From: an uncultured Christensenella sp.
Lineage (GTDB): Bacteria; Bacillota; Clostridia; Christensenellales; UBA3700
Direction of reading: 5' to 3'
DNA length: 64,000 bases
NCBI GenBank assembly: GCA_910577845.1
Contig: CAJTNA010000005.1
Span: 11,682-75,681, forward strand
Numbering within the stretch: the first letter of the stretch is position 1; every line of letters starts with the position of its first letter. Below are positions 50,897-60,310 of the stretch, one piece after another. The position numbers were made by a program, and so were the translations under genes. The notes beneath the pieces are model-generated. The model had not been told where the DNA came from. It made no database searches and saw nothing but the letters and a program-made list of their open reading frames with translations.

Positions 50897-52174
50897 TTAT
50901 AATTCCGCCAGTATTTCTACCAGATGGTCACCACCAGTACATATGTGAACTTTTGCATTAAGTTCTTGTTCAAGTTCTTTAACTGTTAAGCCGTCTAAAA
51001 AAGTTGTAGTAAATTCCCTAAGCATTGTACTTGGTATAATTATATCTTTATGAACTTTGCCTTTGCATTGATTTATAATATCTTTTGCAGTAATTAACCC
51101 AGCAACAGTAATTGAATGCCCAAAAAAATCATTTTTCACTTTTATTACTTCCCACTGCAAGCCGACCAATTTGTCCTGTATCCTAAGGCAACATTGAACT
51201 AGATAATCATAAAAAGATACTCCTGTAATTAAGCTGACTTTTGCTTTTGACTTGCATTTTTTGATAAAATCTAATGCAACGCTCATATCATACTCAAAAC
51301 TTCTTACAAGTCCAACACCATTTTCAATTTGCTCAAAGTCGTCATATTCTTCGTATTGTGGAAGTGGTAATTCCGCTTTTATATAAAATTCGTCTGACGC
51401 ATAAGCAAATCTGCCATAATTATTGTTTATTTCATTAATTATTGCAATGCTTTCAATCGCTTTTTGTTTATCCACAGCTTTTAAGGGATAAAGCCCTTCT
51501 CTGTATTTAGTCAAACCTACCGGTACAACTGCACAAGATTTTAAATAGGGTCTTAAACTTGCAAGGTCTGTCAAACTTTTCCTTAGCACCTCACCATCGT
51601 TTTCATCTGGACACATAACTATTTGTGTGTTTACCTCAATACCATTCTTTACAAGATACTTAAGTTTCTCAAAAGTCTTAGCACCCTCTGGATTAGTTAC
51701 TAATTGATTTTTAGTATTATTATCTGTTGCGTGTACAGATACATAAAGAGGAGATAAATGCAATCTAACAATACGCTCTAGCTCTTCCTTAAAAACATTA
51801 GTCAATGTTATGTAATTTCCAGATACAAAAGATAATCTATAATCATCATCTTTAACATATAATGTTTCTCTCATTCCTTTTGGTAACTGGTCAACAAAAC
51901 AAAACTTACATTTGTTTTTGCATCTTATTGGTGTAAGTTGTACGCTCTCCTCCAATTCAATGCCAATACTTTCGTTATAATCTTTTTCAATTTCAAAATC
52001 AATTATCTCACCTTTTTGGCTAATAGTCATTACAAACTCTTCCATACCATCATAGTAATGATAATCAAGTATATCTTTTACTGGGTTGCCATCAAACTCA
52101 AGCAAACAATCACCAACCTTTATGCCAAGCTGGTCTGCGATACTGCCCTTTTCAACCTCAATAATCTTTGCCAT
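50897..52174 (-). CDS. DUF512 protein with PDZ and radical-SAM-like domains
   Basis: A protein of about 425 residues: an N-terminal PDZ-like domain (GSIADQLGIKVGDCLLEFDG), then CKNKCKFCFVDQLPKGMRET with a CxxxCxxC cluster motif, a TIM-barrel-like region with SGNYITLTN and VSVHATDNNTKNQL, and a C-terminal DUF512 domain with TGVSFYDY and TGGDHLVEILAEL. The family is widespread in Clostridia and Cyanobacteria beside der, without an established function. The ATG at 52174 with AGGTG upstream is preferred to a start at 52192. It is probably co-transcribed with der. Confidence 0.88.
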   Translation of the reverse strand: MAKIIEVEKGSIADQLGIKVGDCLLEFDGNPVKDILDYHYYDGMEEFVMTISQKGEIIDFEIEKDYNESIGIELEESVQLTPIRCKNKCKFCFVDQLPKGMRETLYVKDDDYRLSFVSGNYITLTNVFKEELERIVRLHLSPLYVSVHATDNNTKNQLVTNPEGAKTFEKLKYLVKNGIEVNTQIVMCPDENDGEVLRKSLTDLASLRPYLKSCAVVPVGLTKYREGLYPLKAVDKQKAIESIAIINEINNNYGRFAYASDEFYIKAELPLPQYEEYDDFEQIENGVGLVRSFEYDMSVALDFIKKCKSKAKVSLITGVSFYDYLVQCCLRIQDKLVGLQWEVIKVKNDFFGHSITVAGLITAKDIINQCKGKVHKDIIIPSTMLREFTTTFLDGLTVKELEQELNAKVHICTGGDHLVEILAEL

Positions 52175-52275
52175 ATTACACCTATAAAACAACTATTTAA
52201 ACCATTTAAGTTTATTTAAAATATTTAAAAACAAACACTTAATAAACATAATTTTTTTTAATTGCACATATCAAA

Positions 52276-52295
52276 AAAGCGATAAAAATCGCTTT
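52276..52295 (-). terminator. terminator after the peptidase E gene
   Basis: A perfect 8-bp stem AAAGCGAT/ATCGCTTT with loop AAAA, followed on the minus strand by TTTTTTG-like sequence. It separates the protease operon from DUF512-der. Confidence 0.7.
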
Positions 52296-52353
52296 CAAAC
52301 AACAAATATAATCATTTAATTAAACATTAAAACTACAAATTTACACTATTTAA

Positions 52354-52366
52354 TACCGATTTTTGA
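52354..52366 (+). repeat. dispersed 13-nt motif, copy D
   Basis: TACCGATTTTTGA flanked by TTTAA and AAGG, between two minus-strand genes and in the opposite orientation to both. Confidence 0.7.
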
Positions 52367-52384
52367 AAGGTATTTATATATCTA

Positions 52385-52978
52385 TTACTCAAACTGCAAA
52401 ATTTCATTTTCCGCAAGAGTGACACAAGTCAAATTATTATCACTAATATATTTAATTCTTGCCACCTCATTACTATGAGGACAAAAACAACCTTCAATTA
52501 AGCCATAGCCATTTACTATCTCGTAGCTATCACTAATGCCAGCCACAATTTTATAATCTGATACGCTACAATCAAACATTAACATTCCACCCGCACTATT
52601 ACCCACTATTAAGCCACCTCGTTTATAAAAATCTAATATTAATTGCTTAATACCCATTTTATTAAACTGCTCACACAACACATCATATCTGCCACCGCCG
52701 ATATAAATTGCATCTACAACTTCAAACTTTTGCTTTATATGTTCAAAGTCCATTTCGCCATTTTTCCATAAAGCACAAGTGGTTTTGCATTTGAGTCTTG
52801 TTCCAAACTCTCTTGTAAAGGAATTGACATATGGCTTACTTTCAAAACTAGCTTGTGGTAAAAACAATATTTTAGGTTTACGCTCAAATTGTTTGCGTAT
52901 ATACTCAAGCTTTGATGCAATATAATCATTCACATCAGTCATTTCCCTTAGACTGCCACCACCAATTACAATAATCAT
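52385..52978 (-). CDS. peptidase E family protein (MEROPS S51)
   Basis: A 197-residue class I glutamine-amidotransferase-fold protein. It begins IIVIGGGSLREM, has the nucleophile Ser in GLIVGNSAGGMLMF, preceded by AIYIGGGRYDVL, and a His in FCPHSNE. Family members cleave dipeptides with N-terminal Asp or act like cyanophycinase. The ATG at 52978 is used because the reading frame upstream starts only with a TTG that abuts the protease stop. It is last in the DUF4380-pseudoprotease-protease-peptidase operon. Confidence 0.85.
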   Translation of the reverse strand: MIIVIGGGSLREMTDVNDYIASKLEYIRKQFERKPKILFLPQASFESKPYVNSFTREFGTRLKCKTTCALWKNGEMDFEHIKQKFEVVDAIYIGGGRYDVLCEQFNKMGIKQLILDFYKRGGLIVGNSAGGMLMFDCSVSDYKIVAGISDSYEIVNGYGLIEGCFCPHSNEVARIKYISDNNLTCVTLAENEILQFE

Positions 52979-53008
52979 AAATAACCTATTTAAATCTATA
53001 TAAAACAA

Positions 53009-53818
53009 TTACATTGTAATGCCATATCTTTTCACATAACCGACAATACTTTCTGCTGGTATAGCATAAGCAATACCAAATGTCACATTTTCATTCGCTT
53101 CAGAATTATCATATTGTCTTAAAGTTACAATCCCAGCAAGTTTGCCATTACTATCAAAAAAACCACCACCGCTATTACCAGGATTAACTGGTGCATCAAG
53201 CATCATAAACTCTGTTGTAAGTTTTACCTCTTTAACTTGATTGTATGTTGAAGGGATATTATGTGACATTGTGCGTTTTGGATTAGATACCATTGCGTGA
53301 GCACACAAACTACCTAATTGTTTAGGATTTCCCACTATAATACCATACTCACCCCATTTAACTGCTTCACTTTTTATTTGTGCTGGTATAAATGTTTGGT
53401 TACTATCAATTTTAAGCACAGCTAAATCCATTTTTGAGTATTGTGAGCCGTCATTCTTTTCATCCAAAATTTTCGCTGTGTATCTAGTTGTTATATTTGG
53501 GTTTTCTTTATCAGTGAAAGCTACTGTCGCTTTTCCATTAATAGCATTTTGTACAACGTGGTAATTTGTAATAACATATCCGTCACTTGTTATTACTACG
53601 CCACTACCGCCAGAAGTTCCACCACCACTTACATTGCAAGTAACTGTAACAGTGGAATCTAGTAAATTCTCAGCAATTTTACTAAAAACTAAATTTGCAT
53701 TATCAATAGTTACATTTTCAGTAATGTTTTTCTTAAAACACCCAGTAAGCAAAATAGCAAGGGTGCTAATAATTAACACAACAATCAACATCAAATATAA
53801 AGCTTTATGTTTTTTCAT
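53009..53818 (-). CDS. trypsin-like serine protease lipoprotein (HtrA/DegP-like, no PDZ)
   Basis: A 269-residue lipoprotein (lipobox LLTGC, Cys27). The mature part is a complete trypsin-like domain with GSGVVITSDGYVITNYHVV (His87), KMDLAVLKID (Asp131) and NPGNSGGGFF (Ser216). DegP-family members degrade or sense misfolded envelope proteins; this one lacks a PDZ domain. The ATG at 53818 follows GGGGG, inside the end of the preceding gene region (its stop is 53832). It follows a homologue without catalytic residues in the same operon, which suggests a regulatory or paired function. Confidence 0.88.
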   Translation of the reverse strand: MKKHKALYLMLIVVLIISTLAILLTGCFKKNITENVTIDNANLVFSKIAENLLDSTVTVTCNVSGGGTSGGSGVVITSDGYVITNYHVVQNAINGKATVAFTDKENPNITTRYTAKILDEKNDGSQYSKMDLAVLKIDSNQTFIPAQIKSEAVKWGEYGIIVGNPKQLGSLCAHAMVSNPKRTMSHNIPSTYNQVKEVKLTTEFMMLDAPVNPGNSGGGFFDSNGKLAGIVTLRQYDNSEANENVTFGIAYAIPAESIVGYVKRYGITM

Positions 53819-53831
53819 AGTTATTACCCCC

Positions 53832-54701
53832 TTACTCATTTATAATTTGTTTAATTGCATTACTCTTTACCGCATAAGTAATACCATCTACTACATATTC
53901 ATTATTATTTGAGCTATCAACTTTTTTCATATAATTAAGTCCAATAAACTCACCCGCTTTGTTAAATAAAATATTGTTTATTAAGCTAAATTCAGTTATT
54001 GATGTTCCATATGAATTTAATGTAAAGTTATGTTTATAACTAGGTTCACTAACTACAGAATAAGCTTGAGCTGTAAATGTTGCATTTTCCAAGTCTTGAT
54101 GTCCTATGCTTTGATAATTATGAACCATAACTTTTGATGATACCATTACAGAATTGACACGCATATAATCATAAGCATTTAAACTTTGAACACCTATTTT
54201 ATAAGGTTTTGAAAACTCTACACCAAAAAGCAAATCGGCAAGTATTAAATTATCACTATTTGCAAATTTAACCGCTTTCAATTTAACATCTGGTGTCAAT
54301 AACTCTAACACAGCAAACGCATAATCTGGCACACTATAATCTAGCCTAAATGTTAAGCTACTTTCTTTACCTGCTACTATACCTTTATATGTTATATTTC
54401 TGTATTCTCCAGTTTTTGGTACTGCTTGGTAAGGAATAATAACTTCCGTTTCGGATATTGCAACTCCAACAAAAATATAACTATATTGACTATTTGCTTT
54501 GCTATCAAGATTTATTGCAGTCGCTTGAGTTTGTATAATAACGCACGATGACAACGCCTCTTCTATAGCATTAGAAATTGTTACTATTCCAATGTCATCC
54601 ACATTATAACGTCTATTTGTTATTGTACAGCCCGTAAAAGCAAGTAAAGCTAGCGTTAAGATAATCGCCAGCAATACAACTTTTTTAAATTTATTTTTCA
54701 T
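53832..54701 (-). CDS. lipoprotein with a degenerate trypsin-like fold (pseudoprotease)
   Basis: A 289-residue lipoprotein (lipobox AFTGC, Cys25). Its layout follows the neighbouring protease: FVGVAISETEVIIPYQAV matches the His region but has Gln92 for His; YAFAVLELL matches the Asp strand with Ala for Asp; TEFSLINNILFNKAGEFIG matches the Ser region but lacks GNSGG; and GITYAVKSNAIKQII matches the C-terminal helix. The fold is likely kept while catalysis is lost (inference). The gene overlaps the DUF4380-like gene by 11 bases. Confidence 0.65.
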   Translation of the reverse strand: MKNKFKKVVLLAIILTLALLAFTGCTITNRRYNVDDIGIVTISNAIEEALSSCVIIQTQATAINLDSKANSQYSYIFVGVAISETEVIIPYQAVPKTGEYRNITYKGIVAGKESSLTFRLDYSVPDYAFAVLELLTPDVKLKAVKFANSDNLILADLLFGVEFSKPYKIGVQSLNAYDYMRVNSVMVSSKVMVHNYQSIGHQDLENATFTAQAYSVVSEPSYKHNFTLNSYGTSITEFSLINNILFNKAGEFIGLNYMKKVDSSNNNEYVVDGITYAVKSNAIKQIINE

Positions 54702-55599
54702 TTATCATTGCCTTAACATCATTATATAATTTATCATTAATATGTAATTTCCAAATTTCCGTATGAGTAGCTGTGCCACCAACTGGAATTTCTTGCAATT
54801 CAGATAAACTTTCAACCTCAATAAAATCTTTACAAGTATATAATTCCGTTGAACAAGAATAGTCAGCATAGTTACCACAACGATTTGCTTTTGGATAAAT
54901 CTTTTCAACAAGTTTATCATTACGTATATAATATGCAAGCCCCTCAGTATTCAAAGTACCTATTTTCATTGGTCCTTTGCAGTTTGGGTCTTGACGCATA
55001 CTTATATATTCTTGACGAATTTTAAGTCTGTCATCAGTAACATCAGTATAAGGCCAAATTACTAAGTTCCTATTAGCTAACAATCCAGTATCCTCTTTTG
55101 ACATAGGAATAACAGCTATGCCGTTTTTGTTCATTACAGAAAGTGCCCATAATGCAACATTTATTGGTTTATCACCGCAATTGTAAAAGCTATGTTCAAT
55201 ATTAACATCACCATTGTCATTCATAACAACCTTGATTTTCTTACCAATGCCAGTAACTTTATCATTACCACTAAAAAACTCAGCACCACCATCAACCATA
55301 GTTACTTGAACTTTGTTGTGGTCAGGTTGATAACTAGACTCATCTTCTGGTGATTTCCATAATCTGTGTCCACCATAGATACGCCATACCTCACCCTTTC
55401 CATAGTTTTTGTCCAAAAACTCACTTGGGCGAATGTTTAAGAATTTATCATCAGTATGCATCATATTATCCTCGTCAGTAGAGCCATAAAAAATGATACG
55501 TGGACCTAAATCTGTTGTAACACGAATCACAACAGTGCCATTAGAAATTTCTAAACAATTACCGAAATTACTGAAATTTACATTTTTAATACTTACCAT
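54691..55599 (-). CDS. DUF4380-like galactose-mutarotase-fold protein
   Basis: A 302-residue protein predicted to be mostly beta-strand, with ISNGTVVIRVTTDLGPRIIF at the N terminus, VWRIYGGHRLWKSPEDE and a late GGTATHTEIWKL. The GGHRLWxSPE motif is characteristic of DUF4380/mutarotase-like proteins, which resemble aldose epimerases and may bind carbohydrates. No signal peptide. It is the first of four genes running to peptidase E. The family assignment is from memory; the function is unknown. Confidence 0.65.
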   Translation of the reverse strand: MVSIKNVNFSNFGNCLEISNGTVVIRVTTDLGPRIIFYGSTDEDNMMHTDDKFLNIRPSEFLDKNYGKGEVWRIYGGHRLWKSPEDESSYQPDHNKVQVTMVDGGAEFFSGNDKVTGIGKKIKVVMNDNGDVNIEHSFYNCGDKPINVALWALSVMNKNGIAVIPMSKEDTGLLANRNLVIWPYTDVTDDRLKIRQEYISMRQDPNCKGPMKIGTLNTEGLAYYIRNDKLVEKIYPKANRCGNYADYSCSTELYTCKDFIEVESLSELQEIPVGGTATHTEIWKLHINDKLYNDVKAMINEK

Positions 55600-55629
55600 T
55601 TTACCCCCAATTACACAAATAAAATAAAA

Positions 55630-55839
55630 TTATTTACGCTCATCAGATATACCAAGTAAATAATCACTTGATACACCATAAAAATTAGTCAACTCAATTA
55701 GCACTTTGAAACTAGGTTCCTTAAAACCTCTTTCCCAGTTGCTTACGCTTACTTGTGTAACACCCATATAGTTTGCTACATAAGTTTGATTATAACCTTT
55801 TTCCTTCCTTAACTGCGATAGTCTATCACAAAACCTCAT
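55630..55839 (-). CDS. small XRE-family regulator
   Basis: A 69-residue protein that is almost only a Cro/CI helix-turn-helix (LSQLRKEKGYNQTYVANYMG, then VTQVSVSNWERGFKEP and VSSDYLLG). AGGAG precedes the ATG. It lies 30 bases upstream of the DUF4380-like gene on the same strand and may control that operon, or be part of it. Confidence 0.85.
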   Translation of the reverse strand: MRFCDRLSQLRKEKGYNQTYVANYMGVTQVSVSNWERGFKEPSFKVLIELTNFYGVSSDYLLGISDERK

Positions 55840-55995
55840 ACAATTTACTCCTATTATTTTTTTTCTTTTGTATTTATACTAACTTAATTAGTTTATACCT
55901 TTACAAACTATTATTACATACAATTAAACGTAAAACTTTCTAAAAAGTTTATTTTCTTTATTCTAACACAAATAAATCCATTTTTCAATATGTTT

Positions 55996-56661
55996 TCAAT
56001 TATTTTTGTAAAAATTATCAAATTTTTCTTCATCTATCAATAATAAATCATTCAAAATGCTGTCAACATTGATAATTTTCTTACTTTCGTTCAAAATAAT
56101 TCTAACATCATTTATAACATCTATCATTTTAAAACGGAAATTTTTCAACATTTGATGAATAAATGGAAAAGCAGAAAATATGCTACCTGTACAATTATTT
56201 ACAGCATAAGCGATTACACCCGCTAAGTCAGTATATTGCATACCTTCCTCAGCACTATCATAATCTATCCCATAACATCTGCCATCTTTTATAATAAAAT
56301 TATTAAAACTAATATCTTTTACAATATATCCGTCTGCTAATGAATAAAAAATTTGCAGATATACTGAAAGTTCATTTGCAAGCCTAATAAGTCCCTCTTT
56401 ATTATCACTCATTGTGTAAAGTTCAAACTTATCTTTTAGCAAATCACCCTCAATATACTCATAAATGATATAATCTTCACCAAGTTCCAAAATCTTTGGT
56501 GCATATCCAGAGATAGATAGTTGATTTAAAATTGTAGTTTCAATATTTAATGTAGCTGAGTCTTGATACCTTTTAACAACCACATTAACACCGTCACTAT
56601 TTTTCGCAAGGCAAACTTTATTACTCGTTCGGCTCAATTGTTTTATAATTTTTAATTCCAT
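55996..56661 (-). CDS. small protein-kinase-like phosphotransferase
   Basis: A 221-residue kinase-fold protein. VNVVVKRYQ supplies the ATP-site Lys, YIIYEYIEGDLL the hinge, VKDISFNNFII the catalytic loop (Asp and Asn as in DxxxxN) and YGIDYDSAEEG a DFG-equivalent Asp. It is shorter than standard Ser/Thr kinases and closer to RIO/Kdo or aminoglycoside-phosphotransferase-like enzymes. The substrate is unknown. It stands alone between an XRE gene and a divergent DUF1540 gene. Confidence 0.72.
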   Translation of the reverse strand: MELKIIKQLSRTSNKVCLAKNSDGVNVVVKRYQDSATLNIETTILNQLSISGYAPKILELGEDYIIYEYIEGDLLKDKFELYTMSDNKEGLIRLANELSVYLQIFYSLADGYIVKDISFNNFIIKDGRCYGIDYDSAEEGMQYTDLAGVIAYAVNNCTGSIFSAFPFIHQMLKNFRFKMIDVINDVRIILNESKKIINVDSILNDLLLIDEEKFDNFYKNN

Positions 56662-56846
56662 AAGTCCCCTAAATGATTATGCTAAATACATTTTTTTACC
56701 ACTAGTGTCTATTTTAACAAATTTGTACAATTTAAGCAAGCAAAAAATCGGTTATTTTATATAAATTTCAGTTTATGCTAAGAATAAATCAAAACAAATT
56801 GTAAATACTATTAAAAATACAATGTTTTTACTTATAAGGAGGAAAT

Positions 56847-57158
56847 ATGAAAGGTTTAAAATGTACAACTAGCAACTGCGAATTTAATGAAGGTTTTCAC
56901 TGCAAAGCTGGTGTAGTTAATATTGACAAAAGAGGTAATTGTATTACAAGAATCAAAAGAGAAAATGGTGTAATTGAACAAGAATTTGTCAATATGGAGG
57001 TTTCAAGCGAATTTAACTATTCTGACAATGAGGACACATTAATCAAATGTAATAGCACAGAGTGTAGCTATAATAAATGTTTTAAATGCTCTGCAGACTT
57101 TGTAAATGTTGGCGAAAAAATGCTTGCAACAAAATGCAAAACTAGAACAAAGGAATAA
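56847..57158 (+). CDS. DUF1540 protein with two cysteine domains
   Basis: A 103-residue protein with two DUF1540 repeats: LKCTTSNCEFNEGFHCKAG at the N terminus and IKCNSTECSYNKCFKCSAD near residue 67, each with three to four cysteines likely to bind a metal. The linker is acidic. The family is typical of Clostridia and spore formers and has no known activity. GGAGG precedes the ATG, and a terminator follows after about 140 bases. It is monocistronic. Confidence 0.88.
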   Translation: MKGLKCTTSNCEFNEGFHCKAGVVNIDKRGNCITRIKRENGVIEQEFVNMEVSSEFNYSDNEDTLIKCNSTECSYNKCFKCSADFVNVGEKMLATKCKTRTKE

Positions 57159-57621
57159 TTTGGGGTTTAATTAATAATTATATAGAGAAGCTTTATTAAA
57201 TTATTTATATACCACATAAGTATAAAAGAATGCTATTAGTGTTTTAATAAGTTATTAAATAAAATTAGTTTTACTCTAATAAATAATCATAAAAAAATCA
57301 AAACTGCAGGGACACTGCAGTTTTTTTATAACATTATTGATTTGTAATTATATCAGCATATACTTTAATGTTAAATTTTATAGTTTACAATACTTTTACT
57401 TTAGCGTTTAATTTTTAATTTAAACGCACACATTTTGTGTTAAACTATTACTTTCATAACATATATTTTTTGGTTAATACCCTCAAATTTTTAATTTACT
57501 ACCGATTTTTGATAGGTTTTTACAAGGATTTTAAATTTTTCTATGTTTAAGCAAACAAAATAAAGATGTGTCCTCATACAAATATCAATGCTACAATTAA
57601 ATTAACAATTTAATTAATTTA
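57159..57621. other. gap between convergent genes with terminator and motif
   Basis: The hairpin AACTGCAG/CTGCAGTT with loop GGACA and seven Ts (57301-57327) is a plus-strand terminator for the DUF1540 gene. The 13-nt motif copy E lies at 57500-57512. No gene is seen in the rest. Confidence 0.7.
57500..57512 (+). repeat. dispersed 13-nt motif, copy E
   Basis: TACCGATTTTTGA preceded by TTTAC and followed by TAGG, between convergent genes. Confidence 0.7.
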
Positions 57622-58632
57622 TCAAGCTAAATCTTGTTCTCCTCCCCCAACATTATCATTAATATCTGGTACATTAGGAGTTTCCTCTTCCCATTCTGTA
57701 GGTATAGTAACTGGTACAATTGTATTTGTAAGTTTAATATTACCGCTTACTTCAATAGTTTCATCTTGATTAGTTTCTTCATTTTTAATAGTAGTTTTTA
57801 ATTCAAAGCTTGTAAGTTTTCCGCCCTCGTATAAATATTTTGGTTCGTCCTTACTTGCGTCTTCATTTTTTGTTTGAGTGTTACCAGTAGTGTTAATTGT
57901 AACATTAATTACAACATCTTTTGTTTTTACTTGCATTGTTTTTAATGTTTCTTTAATTTGTCCTAACATTTTGAATATTTCTGCAAGTTCTGTTGGTAAA
58001 CTGCTTGTATCAAAGCTATCCAAACCATCTAAAGTTTTTATAATCTCACCAATAAACGCATCAACCTTTATGCCAAAAGTATATTTTACATCATAAGTCT
58101 TTCCATTTTTAACCGGTGCAATGATAAATGTACTCTCATCAATAGAGTTTGCTAGTAATGGCAAAATCAAATCCTTTGCCATAGTAATTGTCTCTTTTAA
58201 ATCAACTTTTGCATCAGTAAGACTAGGCAAGAAAATTTCAGTATTTTTTGTAGTTTTTCCATCCTTATTTGTTAAATAAACTGCCTCAGTATCAATTATA
58301 ATCTCATAAGAATCAGCTAGTACACCATTATCTTTTTTCACCATTTTAAGGCTAAGTGCATTTTTAGAATTTGCTTTTGTAGATAGACCACCCTTTATAC
58401 TCAAAGTTGATTCAGAAGTTCCCTCTTTAGCTGTAAGATTTAGGTCAATACCCAAAGTATCACTGCTTACACTAAAATTCTCTTTTGTCCAAGAATTCCA
58501 AATTTCACTAAGTGTAGTTTGCTTATCAACAACGGCAAATGGCTCTATTTCTTTATTACAGCCGACTAAAGCTAATGTCATAGCACAAACTAGCAAAATT
58601 GTCACACATATAAAACTAATTTTCTTTTTCAT
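57622..58632 (-). CDS. hypothetical lipoprotein
   Basis: A 336-residue lipoprotein (KKK start, ALVGC lipobox with Cys25). The mature part alternates charged beta-strand-like segments and a helical stretch (TELAEIFKMLGQIKETLK), and ends with an acidic Pro-rich tail (EETPNVPDINDNVGGG). Overall it resembles LolA/LppX-like or other uncharacterised surface lipoproteins, but I cannot assign a family. It is monocistronic, divergent from the O-antigen-ligase-type gene. Confidence 0.75.
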   Translation of the reverse strand: MKKKISFICVTILLVCAMTLALVGCNKEIEPFAVVDKQTTLSEIWNSWTKENFSVSSDTLGIDLNLTAKEGTSESTLSIKGGLSTKANSKNALSLKMVKKDNGVLADSYEIIIDTEAVYLTNKDGKTTKNTEIFLPSLTDAKVDLKETITMAKDLILPLLANSIDESTFIIAPVKNGKTYDVKYTFGIKVDAFIGEIIKTLDGLDSFDTSSLPTELAEIFKMLGQIKETLKTMQVKTKDVVINVTINTTGNTQTKNEDASKDEPKYLYEGGKLTSFELKTTIKNEETNQDETIEVSGNIKLTNTIVPVTIPTEWEEETPNVPDINDNVGGGEQDLA

Positions 58633-58800
58633 ATTTCACCTCTATAAATAATTTAATTAAAAATATCCTTAAATCAATTCTAGCTATTTAATTATACCAT
58701 ACTTATTATATAATTGCAATACTAATATTAGTTATTTTGTCAACTAATCAATGCTCTGTTATTTTGATTCTAAATATTATTGTAGAATTTAATAAAATTC

Positions 58801-58830
58801 TTTACTTTTTTTAGAAAAATGTGGTATAAT
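58801..58830 (+). promoter_or_regulatory. promoter of the O-antigen-ligase-type gene
   Basis: TTTACT (58801-58806), 18 bases, TATAAT (58825-58830). Its predicted start near 58837 excludes the upstream ATG at 58819 and favours the start at 58894. Confidence 0.65.
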
Positions 58831-58893
58831 AATTTGTATATGCAAATACATCTAAATTTGCAACAATTAAAAACTTATTACATTACAAGGCAT

Positions 58894-60270
58894 ATGAAAA
58901 TATTTGAACAAATTAAAAACACTTTTCGCTTATCATTGTACTCACCTCTCTATGTACTATTATGCGGAGTTATAACCTATTTTACTTGGGCAATTGGCAA
59001 CAGCTTACTTGGTATGGCTTTGCTTATGCTCATTGCTTGCATTGTACTAATAATAAGTGAAGATATATTACCAGTTTTGCCTTGTCTAATGTATATACTA
59101 ATGACTACCTCTGACAATAACATTCTTAACGAGGACAAGACTTGGCCTGTAATGATTGTGCTTGCTATATTGTTGATTGGTGCTTTCATTTCACACTTAA
59201 TAAGCTATCCTATAAAATTTAAGCAACATAAACTTACCTACCCACTAATTGCTGTTTCAGTCGCATTGCTTACTGGCGGAGTAGGTTATTTAAGTAGTAC
59301 TCAATATATAAAAGGTGGGATTTTTATTCTAACCTTAGGTCCTTGTTTACTACTACTTTATTATTTAATTAGAGTTTATACTCGTCCACCTAAAGAAGTT
59401 AATTACAAAAAATATATTTGTTATATAATGTTAGTGCTAGGTTTATTAATGGTGGCACAAATGTTCACACATTTTCATAGAGTTGATAAACCTCTTTGGG
59501 AAATTTTGCGTACAGATGTTATCAATGTTGGTTGGGGTAATAGAAATGGTCTTTCATCTTTGATTGCTATATCCGCACCTTGTTGTTTTTATTTAGGTTT
59601 TTCAAGTAAAAGGTACGCTTGGTTATTTTACAGCATAGGTCTATTGTTGTATTCAATGGTATTTATTACATTTTGTAGAGGTGCAATTTTATCTGTAATA
59701 ATCACATTTCCTATTTTTCTAATTTACTCTTTTGCAAAAGGTGCTAATCGTTCCCAATTGCTTATATCCATCTGCTCAGTAGCGATTGTTATATCAATAT
59801 TTGCACTCATTTTTAAAGAAGAAGTTGCTCTTGCAATTGACAGAGTTTTAAATATGACTCTAACCTCTAGCGGTAGAAATGAACTTTTTGATGAAGCATT
59901 GATTTGTTTTTTAGCAAATCCAATGTTTGGCGTAGGAATGGGTTACACTGGCAACAACTTCAATGTGCCAGACTTTTGTATATATTGGTATCATAGTACA
60001 CCTTTACAAATTATTGCAAGTATGGGTGTTATTGGAATAATTGCCTATGTATATTTTTATTTTGTGCGTGGCAAAATAATGTTTAGCAACTTAAAACGAT
60101 TTAATATAGCATTATCTATAGGAATTATAGCTTTTGAGCTTCAATCTTTTGTTGATAATTTAACATTTACGCCATTCCCTTATATGCTTATAATAATTGT
60201 TTTAACTGCAATGTTAGAACATAACAATTCTGTTGAAAACAAAACATTTATGCAATCTATTATTGTGTAA
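58894..60270 (+). CDS. O-antigen ligase/polymerase family membrane protein (Wzy_C)
   Basis: A polytopic protein of about 458 residues with around ten to twelve hydrophobic helices. The Wzy_C signature region is a large extracytoplasmic loop with WGNRNGLSSLIAISAP upstream and SSGRNELFDEALICFLANP, then PMFGVGMGYTGNNF and WYHSTPLQIIASMG. The family joins or polymerises polysaccharide chains on lipid carriers. No glycosyltransferase cluster is adjacent, so its substrate is open. I use the ATG at 58894 with AAGG nearby; the longer frame from 58819 starts upstream of the mRNA start. Confidence 0.8.
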   Translation: MKIFEQIKNTFRLSLYSPLYVLLCGVITYFTWAIGNSLLGMALLMLIACIVLIISEDILPVLPCLMYILMTTSDNNILNEDKTWPVMIVLAILLIGAFISHLISYPIKFKQHKLTYPLIAVSVALLTGGVGYLSSTQYIKGGIFILTLGPCLLLLYYLIRVYTRPPKEVNYKKYICYIMLVLGLLMVAQMFTHFHRVDKPLWEILRTDVINVGWGNRNGLSSLIAISAPCCFYLGFSSKRYAWLFYSIGLLLYSMVFITFCRGAILSVIITFPIFLIYSFAKGANRSQLLISICSVAIVISIFALIFKEEVALAIDRVLNMTLTSSGRNELFDEALICFLANPMFGVGMGYTGNNFNVPDFCIYWYHSTPLQIIASMGVIGIIAYVYFYFVRGKIMFSNLKRFNIALSIGIIAFELQSFVDNLTFTPFPYMLIIIVLTAMLEHNNSVENKTFMQSIIV

Positions 60271-60310
60271 GCTACGCACTAATTTTACATTTAAATTTTA
60301 TTCTCAAAAA

